Source of the DNA: Ariolimax columbianus
Lineage: Eukaryota; Mollusca; Gastropoda; Stylommatophora; Arionidae
DNA: 64,000 nt
Assembly (NCBI GenBank): GCA_036924085.1
Contig: JAVGWX010000011.1
Span: forward strand, 39,411,970-39,475,969
Direction of reading: 5' to 3'
Position numbers and translations under genes: made by a program. The notes beneath the pieces were generated by a model. That model saw nothing but the letters and a program-made list of their open reading frames with translations, had not been told where the DNA came from and did no database searches. Positions 1 to 10,280 of this stretch are shown here, piece after piece (the stretch's first letter is position 1; every line of letters starts with the position of its first letter).

Positions 1-30
1 AATAAGGTGACCATGCGCTGTTATTACAGG

Positions 31-575
31 ACCAGCAGCATCCAAACTCTCACCCTTCGGCCCATTACCATGTAATGGTATCTGCATGTGTACGCTAGTT
101 GTTGTTTAGTGCCATTCTTCTTCTTCTTCTTCTTCTCCTTCGTTCGTTCTCAATTTCCCGCTACCAAACCCTAAAAGGGAGTAAGTAGCAGAATGTATTC
201 CAGAGAACGGAATACGTTGTCTCGTAGTTTACAGCTTGACTGCGATATTTGCACCTTTCGGTCCAACACATCCGACTTCAGCAAGCATTTTTTGAGTACC
301 GGGTTAGCATTCCCTCTTCGATCTCTTCTCCTTAGCCAGTCTGCCCTGCTGCAGCCTGTTATCCAGGATCACCGCGTGGAGGTGTAGAAGGGTCTTGGCA
401 ACTATGGTTCGCTGGCCCTGACGCTAGCAGTCAGCTATGGGTCACTGACCACTGCAGCTCATGCGCTGCTCAGCATCTTGATTCCTAGTGCCATTCAAAA
501 TATTCCATTTATCTGGCCTTGGACGAAGACGTTTTCCTTTGATCACCCAGTACTCAAAGATATGATCATACACGG
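31..575 (+). mobile_element. R5 dispersed repeat, copy 1, split by a SINE-4 insertion
   Basis: Bases 31-117 and 497-575 together match the uninterrupted copy at 30001-30155. Shared blocks include CTCGCCCTTCGGCCCA-like and TTATCTGGCCT sequence in the same order. The SINE-4 element at 118-485 sits between the two halves and carries a target-site duplication, so copy 2 acts as a paralogous empty site. R5 has no recognisable coding content and I cannot name its family. Confidence 0.7.
118..485 (-). mobile_element. SINE-4, minus orientation, with 11-bp target-site duplication
   Basis: This non-autonomous element begins (plus strand) with its (TTC)n tail at 118-135 and ends at the element's 5' side near 485. 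The direct repeat TAGTGCCATTC occurs at 107-117 and again at 486-496, which marks the insertion. The body aligns throughout with the copies at 43250, 50020 and 31362, including a GGATCACCGCGTGGAGGTGT block and a CGACTTCAGCAAGCATTTTT block. Variable-length duplications and a simple-repeat 3' tail indicate LINE-dependent retroposition. I do not see a convincing tRNA-type B box, so the promoter origin is unknown. Confidence 0.85.
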
Positions 576-590
576 TCACGTATCAGTGTG

Positions 591-906
591 TAAAAAAATA
601 CTTCCTGTTATCTAATCTGGACCTTTCTTTAATTAACACGTGGCTGTGCCCACTTGTTCTTGTAGACGGCTGTATTTTGAAGAACAAATAAACTTATTGT
701 AGTCCAATTATAGACCTGGACATGGTTTTAAAGGTCCCCATGGCAGACACGATGAGAACGGCTGGCCTCACCATGTATCTGTCACCACATCTCCTTGGCC
801 ATTACGTTTGCGGTTGAAGACTAGCCAGGTTAACGTTTCGGGCTGTGCTCTAATGTGCGGATAGTTATGGGAGACGTGAAATATAAACACAGAGCGTGGA
901 ACATAC
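591..906. other. Unassigned spacer
   Basis: No repeat partner within the window, no tandem structure and no open frame worth reporting was seen here. Confidence 0.5.
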
Positions 907-1279
907 AGGATCTCACGGCAAAACTCTGGGTAATCAGGATCTCACGGCAAAACTCTGGGTAATCAGGATCTCACGGCAAAACTCTGGGTAATCAGGATCT
1001 CACGGCAAAACTCTGGGTAAGCAGGATCTCACGGCAAAACTCTGGGTAATCAGGATCTCACGACAAAACTGGGTAATCAGGATCTCACGTCAAAACTCTG
1101 GATAATCAGGACCTCACGGAAAACTCTGGGTAATCAGGACCTCACGGCAAAACTCTGGGTAATCAGGATCTCACGGCAAAACTCTGGGTAATCAGGATCT
1201 CACGGCAAAACTCTGGGTAATCGGGATCTCACGGCAAAACTCTGGGTAATCGAGATCTCACGGCAAAACTCTGGGTAAT
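907..1279. repeat. 29-bp minisatellite, about 13 copies
   Basis: The unit starts AGGATCTCACGGCAAAACTC and ends TGGGTAATC. Copies at 907 and 936 are 29 bp apart. Most copies are identical, and a few near 1065-1140 carry small deletions. No element flanking it was recognised, so its origin is unknown. Confidence 0.95.
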
Positions 1280-1349
1280 CAAGTGGTTACTCCAGAGCGC
1301 CGGTTCTCATATTGTGAGTGTCCGCTTGACGGTGTTAGGAAAGGAGCTT

Positions 1350-1764
1350 CTTTCTTTCTTTCTCATTCAATCTCTCTTACTCATTCGCCCTCACTCCTTC
1401 TCACTCTCACTCACACTCTCTCTCATCCCATTGACTGTCTCTATCACATTCTCACTCCGGCCCACTCTCTCTATGAGTATCTTTCACTCTCTCTCATCTT
1501 ATTGACTCTCTATATAACTGTCTCTATCAGTCCTAATTTCACTCTTTCTCTATCCCTCACTCTCTCTCACCCTCTCACACACTCTCTCATTGACTTTCTA
1601 TATGACTCCGACTCACCCTCTCTCACTGATTCTCCCCATCACTCTCTCACTGACTCTCTCTCATCCTCACTCTCCCTTTTTCATTCTCTAACACTCTCGC
1701 ACACTCCCACTCACTATCACTCCTCTCTCTCTCACTCCTTCTCTATCATCCCCCCCCCCCCCCC
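1350..1764. repeat. CT-rich low-complexity tract ending in poly-C
   Basis: Irregular CTCTCACT/CTCATTGACT-type repeats run for about 400 bp and end in an uninterrupted C run at 1750-1764. The pyrimidine-rich strand leaves a 220-codon frame open over this tract. Its Ser/Leu/Thr/His composition shows it is a by-product, not a gene. Confidence 0.9.
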
Positions 1765-1914
1765 AATCTCGTTCTCATATAAATATAAATACAGGGAAGT
1801 GATAGAACCACGAACAGCGAGCGCCCTACCACTACTTATATCAGACCTTTCTGTTTCAACAAACCAAGAAGATCAAAGATATGGCACAGTAAATAAGCAG
1901 ACAGCACCCCAGAG

Positions 1915-2185
1915 ACGTATAGCTGGATGCTGGTATGAGCGTTAGCGAACCAGAACTGGCCAAGACCCTACTTCGACTCCAAGCTCCGGCCCTGGAAACA
2001 GGCTGCACGAGTGTAGTCTGGCAAAGGGAATAAGAATCGCTTTGGGAAGGCAAACCAGCACACACATAATAGTCAACTTACACCGGATGCGTCGGGCCGA
2101 ATGGAGTAGATATCGCTGTAAGCTACGTCACATCGTCCTTTTTTAGAACGGACGCCGACGAAGAACAACAACAACAAATTAAGAA
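1915..2185 (+). mobile_element. SINE-4/E6-like mosaic element with (AAC)n tail
   Basis: The first part (ATAGCTGGATGCTGGTATGA to CCTGGAAACAGGCTGC) aligns loosely with the central part of SINE-4. The remainder ends in GAAGAACAACAACAACAA, the tail type of E6. It is a diverged or chimeric non-autonomous element. No clean target-site duplication was found. Confidence 0.5.
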
Positions 2186-2429
2186 TAGGACATACAGCTC
2201 AATAAATGTGAGCAGATATTAACCTTCAGAATCCATACAGGCCACAAAAGACTGATGTACCATTCGTTTAAAAAATTGAGAAAATGACAAACAGATGAAT
2301 GTGTCTGCGGCACTGACATGATGACTTCTGATCATCTGCTATAAATAGTGTCGAACACACGAGGAACAATCAACACCAACGTGACCTTCACCGGCAGGAC
2401 TCCTGGACGTGCTTATTGAAGATCCCAAT

Positions 2430-2860
2430 AGCCTGAGGCCATGGCCAGCTATAATCTGAAGTAGACCATACTCAGGTCAAGGCTAGCTGTAATCTAAAGT
2501 AGGCCATGCTCAGGTCAAGGCCAACTGTAATCTAAAGTAAGCCGTGCTCAGGTCAAGCACAGCTGTAATATAAAGTAGGTTATGCTCAGGCCATGGCCAA
2601 CTGTAATCTAAAGTAGGCCATGCTCAGGTGAAGGCCAACTGTGATCTAAAATAGGCCATGCTCAGGTCAAGACTAACTGTAATCTAAAGTAGGCCATGCT
2701 CAGGTCAAGGCCAACTGTAATCTAAAGTAGACCATGCTCAGGTCAAGGCCAACTGTAATCTAAAGTAGGCCATGCTCAGGTCAAGGCAAACTGTAATCTA
2801 AAGTAGGCCATGCTCAGGTTAAGACCAACTGTAATCTAAAGTAGGCCATGCTCAGGACAA
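2430..2860. repeat. 38-bp minisatellite, about 11 copies
   Basis: The unit contains CAGGTCAAGGCCAACTGTAA followed by TCTAAAGTAGGCCATGCT. Starts at 2473 and 2511 give a 38-bp period. Copies differ by scattered substitutions and become more divergent at the left edge (2430-2475). Confidence 0.92.
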
Positions 2861-3005
2861 CCACTGCTATCTTTAGATATATTAAAGTTGATGCCTGGAA
2901 GCGTTGTAAGAACGAAGGAGGCTTTGATGTTTCATGAATCTGAACACATCCAAGTTTGTATTCTGACCTACATCACTAACTGCTGTTATCACTGCTGCCT
3001 TTGGG

Positions 3006-3165
3006 GACGGCGTGGGTTATTGGTTAAGTGGCACGGTTCACAACCCGAAAGTGCTGGATTCGCTTCCCAATCACATCACGGGCCGTTACCTCTGGGATGC
3101 AAACCTTAGAAAACGCAGGAGGAAGCAGACCCTTACATAAAATATAAGCTGAAAAGGGACATCAA
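3006..3165 (+). mobile_element. SINE-1 fragment with tRNA-like head
   Basis: GGCGTGGGTTATTGGTTAAG resembles a Pol III A box, and the downstream GTGCTGGATTCGCTTCCC is a decayed B box (other copies read GGGTTCGATCCCC). The body GCAGGAGGAAGCAGACCCTT matches copies at 14404, 26170 (minus) and 29322. This copy lacks the last part of the family. Confidence 0.75.
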
Positions 3166-3770
3166 GTCGATGTTATATGTTATTTCATTACTTACTTAGT
3201 CGCTCCTCTTCTACCGTGAGGTGTAGAGGTTGACTTGTAATCGTTTTTTAAGACAAACAGGTGATTAACCTTGATGTGTATTTGCATGGTGGAGAGGCTG
3301 CCTCCATTAAGCCTCCATACCTGCCGACCCGTTTTTGTCCACGGCTGCTTATTTATTCGCAGCTAACCTCCAAATTTGGAGGCCTTTCAGCAATCCGCAA
3401 CCCTGCTGACGCGCCTGGTAGGAGGTAGGTTCCTCCCCCAGGTGTTTTATTTCATGCAAGAGTCTATCTTGACACCGTTCATGAATCCGAACATTGCAAA
3501 GTTTATGCCATGAACCGCACAGCTAATAGCTTTTATCCAGGTAGCCTCGTGGGCAACCTGTTTACCGTAAATGTCTCGGAAGTAAACCCTGAGGAAAAAA
3601 CCCTGCATTCCGTCATAACTCCAGTCGTCCAGACTATGTCTTTTTACCGGATTATGGTAGCAGGGGACAAGCGAGTTGAGCCGACGCCGCGTAATTCTGT
3701 CCCACTTTAATTTATTCAAGCGCAAGATATAGCATAAGGCAAACCAACAAAATAAAGGGGAAGTGAAGAC
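3166..3770. other. Unassigned spacer
   Basis: No repeat partner in the window. A 138-codon minus-strand frame (3447-3863) is open but has no recognisable domain and runs into SINE-3 tail sequence, so I do not call it a gene. Confidence 0.4.
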
Positions 3771-3835
3771 GTATCGCAGCACACGTCTGATGATGTCGTC
3801 ATCTTCGCTTACGATAGCAACTATTATTTTCATAA
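3771..3835 (+). mobile_element. SINE-3 3' end, degenerate
   Basis: GTCTGATGATGTCGTCATCT followed by TCGCTTACGATAGCAACTA matches the 3' end of SINE-3 (compare 43800-43840). The rest of the element is not recognisable. Confidence 0.5.
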
Positions 3836-4212
3836 GGTCTCTTGCAGTGAAGGTAGGTAACATCTATACTAAGGATGAGCCAGTTTGGCGTGGGCACAAA
3901 TACAAAAACGATAACTTACTCTAGACTCAAATATCTAATTGAGGAACAAAAGAAAACATACTTGAGAATAACAAACTAATTTAAACGACACAGGTGAATA
4001 TTTTAAGCAAGAAGAGTCAACATTTTAAACAAGAACGGTGAACATAATAAATGACAATGACTGCCACAGGCTTTGATTTGTTGTGACTATTACTAAATCT
4101 AAGTGCAGAATCTAATGCAAGAAACACCAGCCTATTTTGGAAAGGCTATTATGGTTTTGACAGATAGTTCTAGAAACAGTACTCCATATATTTAATAGAA
4201 TTGGAGGGGGGA
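3836..4212. other. AT-rich unassigned spacer
   Basis: No tandem structure, coding signal or repeat partner seen. Confidence 0.4.
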
Positions 4213-4955
4213 TTAGAATGCCGTCTGGCCAAGGCAAAATATGCTGATCGGACAATGTTAGTCAAGGTCAGGAAAAACGTACTGATCGAATAATGATAGT
4301 CAGGTTCAGGCAAAACATACTGATCGGACAATGATAGGGACAAGCAAAACATACTGATCGGACAACGATAGTCAGGGTCAGGCAAAACATACTGATCGGA
4401 CAACGATAGTCAGGGTCAGGCAAAACATACTGATCGGACAACGATAGTCAGGGTCAGGCAAAACATACTGATCGGACAACGATAGTCAGGGTCAGGCAAA
4501 ACATACTGATCGGACAACGATAGTCAGGGTCAGGCAAAACATACTGATCGGACAACGATAGTCAGGGTCAGGCAAAACATACTGATCGGACAACGATAGT
4601 CAGGGTCAGGCAAAACATACTGATCGGACATAGATAGTCAGGGTCAGGCAAAACATACTGATCGGACAACGATAGTTAGGGTCAGGCAAAACATACTGAT
4701 CGGAAAATGATAGTCAGGGTCAGGCAAAACATACTGATCTGATAATGATAGTCAAGGTCAGGCAAACCATACTGATCGGCCAATGATAGTCAGGGTCAGG
4801 CAAACCATACTGATCGGACAATGATAGTCAGGGTCAGGCAAAACACACTGATCGGCCAATGATAGTCAAGGTCAGGCAAACCATACTGATCGGCCAATGA
4901 TAGTCAGGGTCAGGCAAACCATACTGATGGGACAATGATAGTCAGGGTGAGGTAA
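4213..4955 (+). repeat. E6-type minisatellite, 38-bp unit, about 19 copies
   Basis: The unit contains GGGTCAGGCAAAACATACTG then ATCGGACAACGATAGTCA. It aligns with the 37-bp units at 27035, 34845 and 46085 through the core GGTCAGGCAMAAYAYACTGA. It directly abuts an E6 body at 4956, as in the other loci. The central copies are nearly identical and both edges are more diverged. Confidence 0.93.
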
Positions 4956-5240
4956 CTATACTGGCCAACACCCACCTTACTTCAACGCAGTTGGCCCTGG
5001 AAACAGGCTGTTTCATGGCAGCCTGGCTAACGTGGTGTGGGATCTACGTGATCCCCGCAGTAGTCAGCGACACGCAGATGAAGTCTGCATAGCACAACCA
5101 CCTGGAGGACCCCGGTCCACCTTACACTGCGCTCTGGATGTGATGACAGCTTTTGGAACGCACCACCTAAAGCCTTTTCCAGGGCGCACAGAGGAGTAAA
5201 CTTACTCATCGTGCACATTCGACGACGACGACGACAAGAG
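4956..5240 (+). mobile_element. E6 body downstream of its minisatellite
   Basis: It contains the family blocks TGGAAACAGGCTG, GGCAGCCTGGCTAACG, GATCCCCGCAGTAGTCAGCG, ACACGCAGATGAAG, AGCACAACC and GTAAACTTACTCAT. The tail here is (CGA)n rather than the (AAC)n of other copies. Taken with the array at 4213-4955 it forms one complete E6 element. Confidence 0.85.
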
Positions 5241-5354
5241 AATATGAAATAGTAGCAGCCACTGCTTTCAGGGATGAAGTATTACAGATGCCGTTGCATT
5301 AAATCTCATCTGTTCTCAGTTTCTTTCCATCGCTGCTTTGCCTTTCGGACTACT

Positions 5355-5582
5355 TTCATGCAGCCTGTCTAACCGGATGAGGGATCAACGTGATCCCCGT
5401 AGTAGTGAGTGACACGCAGATGAAGCCAAGTATAGCACAACCGCCTAGAGGACCCCGGTCCACCTTTATCAGCACGTTGGGGTGAGAGTAAAAGCGATTG
5501 CAACCCGCCATTTAACGTCCGTTTCAGTAAATCTACTCATTATGGGCATTCGGAACAACAACAGCAACAACAACAACAATAT
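5355..5582 (+). mobile_element. E6 body, 5'-truncated
   Basis: It begins inside the family at GCAGCCTGTCTAACCGGATG and ends in an (AAC)n tail at about 5555-5582. It has no minisatellite, consistent with 5' truncation during retroposition. Confidence 0.85.
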
Positions 5583-5791
5583 GGTTAAGCTACCAAAGAA
5601 AAGTGATATACTTCTCCGTCTTCTTCTTTTTTTCTCTTCCGCGTATTTTCCCTTATCTTGTTTTGCCATTCAGTTTCAGGTTATGAAGAGATCTCTAGAA
5701 AGAGCCCAACTGCGTAGCTCGTGCATAGTACCATTAACCGCCTCATATATTTCCGTAAGCCATCTTTTAGGAACGTAAACATTACATAATA

Positions 5792-6745
5792 ATGGTGATC
5801 TTTTCAGTCCGTGATAAAGTGCTGAACAGAGTTATACACGAAAGGCTAAGACAATCTGAAGATACCAAAATGAGAGACGAACAGGCAGGTTTCGGACACA
5901 ACAGATCATGGGCAAACCAGGCAGACACATCGTGGACAACTGTAGAGCAGTTGTTAGAATCAAATTCAAGTTTAAATGATCGCAGAACAAGTGGGAAGTC
6001 AAGTCTCAATAATCGCAGAACAAGAGAGAATTCAAGTTTTAATGATCGCAGAACAGGATGAAGTTCAAGTCTAAATGATCGCAGAGTAAGGAGGAATTCA
6101 AGTCTCAATGATCGCAGAACAAGAGAGAATTCAAGTCTCAAACATCACGGAACAAGAGAGAATTCAAGTCTATACATCATCCGTGCTATGAAAAAGACTC
6201 TGACAGCTTGGATAAGGAAATTGCGAAGACACTTTGGGGTTTCCGCAATAGATCACCAGCATAAAAATAAGCAGACGTTTATAGACATAAGGTGTCGAGT
6301 TTGCACGAGGGACAACTCACTTAATCATTTAACATTAAATATGGGGATGGTTGGGTATGTCTTCTATCCCCTTTTCTGTTCCTCTGTCAGTTGATTAGAT
6401 TATGAAAGAAGCTACAAACTACGAAATAAATGGAATGCAGTGGAACTTATTTACACAGTTAGAAGACCTGGACTTTGCATACGATATATTTTTCTTATCT
6501 CACAGACAACTTCAAATGTAGAAGAAGACAGTTGCAATAGACACAATATCCCGACAAGTATGTCTAAAGATCCAAGCCGAAAAGCAAAACACTGTAAAAT
6601 GATATGCAGTCAACAACACGGTCTCACAAAACTTAAAGGAATAGAGTTGGATGAGGAAGAGAGCTTCACTTACTAAATGGCATAATAAACAAAACAGGTA
6701 GTGTAAATGGCGATGTAAAAGCCACGATACAAAAGACAGGAGTGA
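5792..6745 (+). pseudogene. Non-LTR retrotransposon reverse transcriptase, broken by a minisatellite
   Basis: A decayed LINE RT domain. The first part encodes LNRVIHERLRQ and later MRDEQAGFG, which resembles the RT fingers region of endonuclease-RT LINEs. The coding sequence then enters a 33-bp minisatellite (5967-6172) exactly at the residues NSSL. It resumes after the array with YEKDSDSLDKEI (family usually reads FEKAFDSLD) and continues to LEDLDFAYDIFFLSH near 6455-6510. That last stretch is the catalytic FADD box with one Asp replaced by Tyr. The YLGS-like region at about 6665-6740 is in another frame. In-frame stops, frameshifts, the array and the lost active-site residue make it non-functional. 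Its clade (RTE, Jockey or CR1 group) cannot be fixed by eye. Confidence 0.85.
5967..6172 (+). repeat. 33-bp minisatellite inside RT coding sequence, about 6 copies
   Basis: The unit AAGTCTCAATGATCGCAGAA plus CAAGAGAGAATTC repeats about six times. Its period is divisible by three, so the plus frame stays open for part of the array as an 11-residue repeat (SSLNDRRTREN). RT sequence lies on both sides. Confidence 0.9.
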
Positions 6746-6769
6746 CCGTTGTTGTGCTTAAACTCATAT

Positions 6770-7135
6770 CAGGTCAGGTCATCCCGTAACCAGTGAGGTC
6801 GTTGGGGTACACATGAAGACATCTTCACAACCACACGCCATCCCTCTCTGTCGGTGGCCGCTGCATGTGCCTCTTCGGGTCGGAGATTCGTTCATTCTTT
6901 TATGTTGTCCTCCCACCTCTTCTTGCAGCTTTCCGTGCAGAATCGTAATTACAAGACTATTTCATCTCGATATGTGACCGTTCCAAGCAAGTTTCCTTCT
7001 TTTGACAGATGCCAAGAGGTTTTCTAAAGGCCCTATTGCTGTTGTAATTCTTTCTCCTATTTCTTCATTTGTAACTCGATCTTTGTACGTGACGTTTACA
7101 AGTCATCGGAAACATCTCATCTCCATGGCCATATA
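6770..7135 (-). pseudogene. LINE 3' end (RT C-terminal region), minus strand
   Basis: On the minus strand this encodes LVNVTYKDRVTNEEI, then AIGPLENLLA, and finally DRQRGMACGCEDV. It parallels the LINE at 36455-36967 (LLNVTYKDRVTNVEI, AIGPFDDLF). The 3' end is a short TGACC repeat, matching the TGAAC repeat tails of sister copies. It lies tail-to-tail with the RT relic ending at 6745. Frameshifts make it non-functional. Confidence 0.8.
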
Positions 7136-7239
7136 ATATAATAATGATAATGTTTGATTGTGGCTCGATCGACCACTACCATGTCCAACTGCTGAGGCTT
7201 ATAGCCAAACCTCGTTCAGTGCCGAAGTAAAGTCTGCTA

Positions 7240-7935
7240 TCTGTAGGAGCTATGTAGAACGGAGACGGCCCCTCCCACGCCTCCAGCCGGCCGGTGGGAG
7301 ACCGTTGTTACACATAGCTGACTTGGACATGATCTGGTGAGCCGGAACTTCCTGGTCCAGTCGAGCCGCGTGATCAAACACAGACAGGTGGCTGCAGACC
7401 AGACAGTCCAAGATGGAGGGAAGACTCGTCTTTGCAGACACCTCGACATTACGGACGAGATCGAACCATCGGTTACCTAGGATGCGTCGCTGGTTGCGCA
7501 CATGAAAGGCATCGAGTCTTGATATGTCCTGTTTAACTAGGGTCCATCGAGTCTTGATACGTCCTGTTTAAGTAGGGTCCATCGAGTCTTGATACGTCCT
7601 GTTTAAGTAGGGTCCATCGAGTCTTGATATGTCCTGTTTAAGTAGGGTCCATCGAGTCTTGATACGTCCTGTTTAAGTAGGGTCCATCGTGTCTTGATAC
7701 GTCCTGTTAAGTAGAGTCCATCGAGTCTTGATATGCCCTGTTTAAGTAGGGTCCATCGAGTCTTGATATGTCCTGTTTAAGTAGGGTCCAAGTCTCTGAT
7801 CCATACAGGAGGACAGGAATCACACATGTCTGAGAAATTCGAATTTTAGATCCGAGAGAGTCTGCCATTATTCCACACGCGGCGAAGGTCGTTCATGGCG
7901 GAGGGAAAAAGACCGATCCGCCTTAACATGTCAGG
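7240..7935 (-). pseudogene. LINE RT C-terminal region interrupted by a minisatellite
   Basis: Reading the minus strand from 7935: RRIGLFPSAMNDLRRVWNNG, then KIRISQTCVIPVLLYGSETW just before the array. After the array come FHVRNQRRILGNRWFDLVRN, VEVSAKTSLPSI, RLDQEVPAHQI and GWRRGRGRLRST. This is the thumb/C-terminal region typical of LINE endonuclease-RT proteins (the YGSETWT motif and RRILG..W). The 35-bp minisatellite at 7505-7790 separates ETW from RLDAFH-like sequence. Because 35 is not a multiple of three, each unit shifts the frame, so the gene cannot be translated through. Confidence 0.85.
7505..7790 (-). repeat. 35-bp minisatellite inside LINE coding sequence, about 8 copies
   Basis: Plus-strand unit: CATCGAGTCTTGATACGTCC then TGTTTAAGTAGGGTC. 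Starts at 7511 and 7546 show the 35-bp period. On the minus strand one frame of the unit reads TLLKQDVSRLDG, which is the expected RT sequence at that point, so the unit was copied from the host gene. Confidence 0.92.
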
Positions 7936-8274
7936 CGCACGTGGCCCATTGGATGAGAAACACCTGATGAGAAACACCATATGGATATCTAAAAAGATCA
8001 GAGCGCTTTCCAATCCAAGGATCTTCAACTTCCAATGCGAAGTCTATCCTGTTATACAGAGTGGAAACATGGCGGATGACTAAACTCATTATTAAGAGAT
8101 CACACTGGTAAAAAAAACAAATCCATCCGAGAATTTCCAAGCCAGAAATGGTTATACAATTTTACAAATGAAAGCTTAAGGGAGAGAACTCGTTTTAGTT
8201 GGCTGCAAGATTAGATCCGGGACAATGAAATTAGACATGAAACTCTATATTGGGGCGTTGTGAAAGCAGTGATA
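7936..8274. other. Unassigned spacer
   Basis: Small open frames on both strands without recognisable domains. It may contain further decayed sequence of the LINE at 7240-7935. Confidence 0.35.
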
Positions 8275-8580
8275 GTCCGCCTACATCGTTGGGCTGGTCA
8301 TGTTGTACACATGCCTGACAACAGATGGACATGCCGAATAACGTTTTAGTGGTCAAATGCCTATACACCGGGTCGCCCACCTATACGATGGCGAGATTGA
8401 TTAACCAAAGATCTAGACCCGCATTGGTGTACCACTGCAACAAATCGGAACGCATACATAATATTGTTCGCTTCCCCGCATACAACATATCTGACATACT
8501 GACTCCGATGATAGTGTCGAAAAGAACAGGACAACGACAGTTGGGACAGAACATCTTGGAAATAAGGTGGCACTGAAAAG
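8275..8580 (+). pseudogene. LINE C-terminal fragment
   Basis: Translates RLHRWAGHVVHMPDNR and, after a frameshift, GRPPIRWRD. The LRW.GHV.RMPDNR and GRP..R(W/F)RD motifs are the usual C-terminal signature of LINE endonuclease-RT proteins, and the copies at 10860 and 12430 show them too. In-frame stops are present. Confidence 0.65.
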
Positions 8581-8837
8581 GCAACACGAAAGCTCCAAGC
8601 CAGTATCACCAGGCAATCTTGGTCATTAAACATATACGGAGAAAGAGGCAACGGAAGGATACAGAGCAAACAGAGAAGAGCACCTTTAGAGCGGTACAAG
8701 GAAAACAACCAAACACGGGACAGAACTGGGGAAAATAGTGTGAGCCCTGTCTACTGAAGAGAGTTAGTTGATGGCCTATAGATGATAACGGGAACAAGGC
8801 TCCTGGTCATTTTAGGGCTAATGTCAATAGAGGCGGT

Positions 8838-9227
8838 TGTAGTAGCAGAATTAGTAGTAGTAGTAGTAGTAGTAGTGGTAGTAATAGTAGTAGTAGCAGC
8901 AGTAGTGGTGGCAGAAGTAGTGGTAGTAGTAGTAGTGGTAGTAGTAGCAGTAGTAGTAGTAGTAGTGGTAGTAGTAGTAGTGGTAGTAGTAGTAGTGGTG
9001 GTAGTAGTAGTAATAGTGGTAGTAGTAGTAGTTGTAGTAGTAGTGGTAGTAGTAGTAATAGTGGTAGTAGTAGTGGTAATAGTAATAGTGGTGGTAGTGG
9101 TAGTAGTAATAGTGGTAGTAGTAGCAATAGTAGTAGTAGTAGTAGTATTAATAGTGGTAGTAGTAATAGTGATAGTAGTAGTAGTAGTAGTGTAGTAGTA
9201 GTAATAGTGGTAGTAGTAGTAGAGGTG

Positions 9228-9258
<31 letters not shown>

Positions 9259-9476
9259 TAGTAGTAATAGTGGTAGTAGTAATTGTGGTATTAGTAGTAG
9301 TAGTAGTAGTGGTAGTAGTAGTAATAGTGGTAGTAGTAGTAATAGTGGTAGTAGTAATAGTGGTAGTAGTAGTAGTGGTGGTAGTGGTAGTAGTAATAGT
9401 GGTAGTAGTAGTAGTAGTAGTAGTAGTAGCAGTAGTAGCAGTAGTAGTAGTTGTAGTGGTAGTAGTAGTGGTAGTG

Positions 9477-9507
<31 letters not shown>

Positions 9508-9539
9508 TAGTAGTAATAGTGGTAGTAGTAGTAATAGTG

Positions 9540-9579
<40 letters not shown>

Positions 9580-9700
9580 TAGTAGAGGTAGTAGTAGTAG
9601 TGGTAGTAGTAGTAATAGTGGTAGTAGTAGTAATAGTGGTAGTAGTAGTAATAGTGATAGTAGTAGTAGTAGTAGTGTAGTAGTAGTAGTAGTAGAGGTG

Positions 9701-9731
<31 letters not shown>

Positions 9732-9799
9732 TAGTAGTAATAGTGGTAGTAGTAATAGTGGTAGTAGTAGTAGTGGTGGTAGTGGTAGTAGTAATAGTG

Positions 9800-9845
<46 letters not shown>

Positions 9846-9973
9846 CAGTAGTAGCAGTAGTAGTAGTTGTAGTAGTAGTGGTAGTAGTAGTAGTAGTGGT
9901 AGTGGTAGTAGTAGTAATAGTGGTAGTAGTAGTAATAGTGGTAGTAGTAGTGGTAGTAGTAGAGGTAGTAGTG

Positions 9974-10005
<32 letters not shown>

Positions 10006-10280
10006 GGTGGTGGTAGTAGTTGTGGTAGTAGTAGCAGTAGTGGTGGTAGTAATAGCAGTAGTGGTGGTAGTAGTGGTAGTAGTAGTAGTAGTAGCAGCAG
10101 TACTAGTAGTAGTAGCAGAAGTAATAGTAGTACTAATAGTAGTAGTAGTAATAGAAGTAGTAGTGGTAGAGGTGGTAGTAGCAGAGTGGGACGTAGTAGT
10201 AGCGTCAGCAGCAGTAATGGTAGTAGTAATAGTGGTGGGTTTTTCGGTGGTGGTGGTGGTAGTAGTGAAAGCAATAGTAG
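8838..10280. repeat. 1.4-kb imperfect (TAG)n trinucleotide tract
   Basis: GTAGTAGTAG runs are interrupted by GGT, AAT, GCA and TGT triplets, keeping the 3-bp register over long stretches. Poly-Val frames on the plus strand (137-197 codons) and a 353-codon Leu/Pro/Tyr frame on the minus strand are by-products of the repeat. Confidence 0.97.

Noticed and set aside
1283..1945. 220-codon plus-strand frame
   Set aside because: Covers a CT-rich low-complexity tract and the start of a SINE-like element, with no domain.
3447..3863. 138-codon minus-strand frame as a possible small gene
   Set aside because: No recognisable domain, and it overlaps degenerate SINE-3 sequence at 3771-3835.
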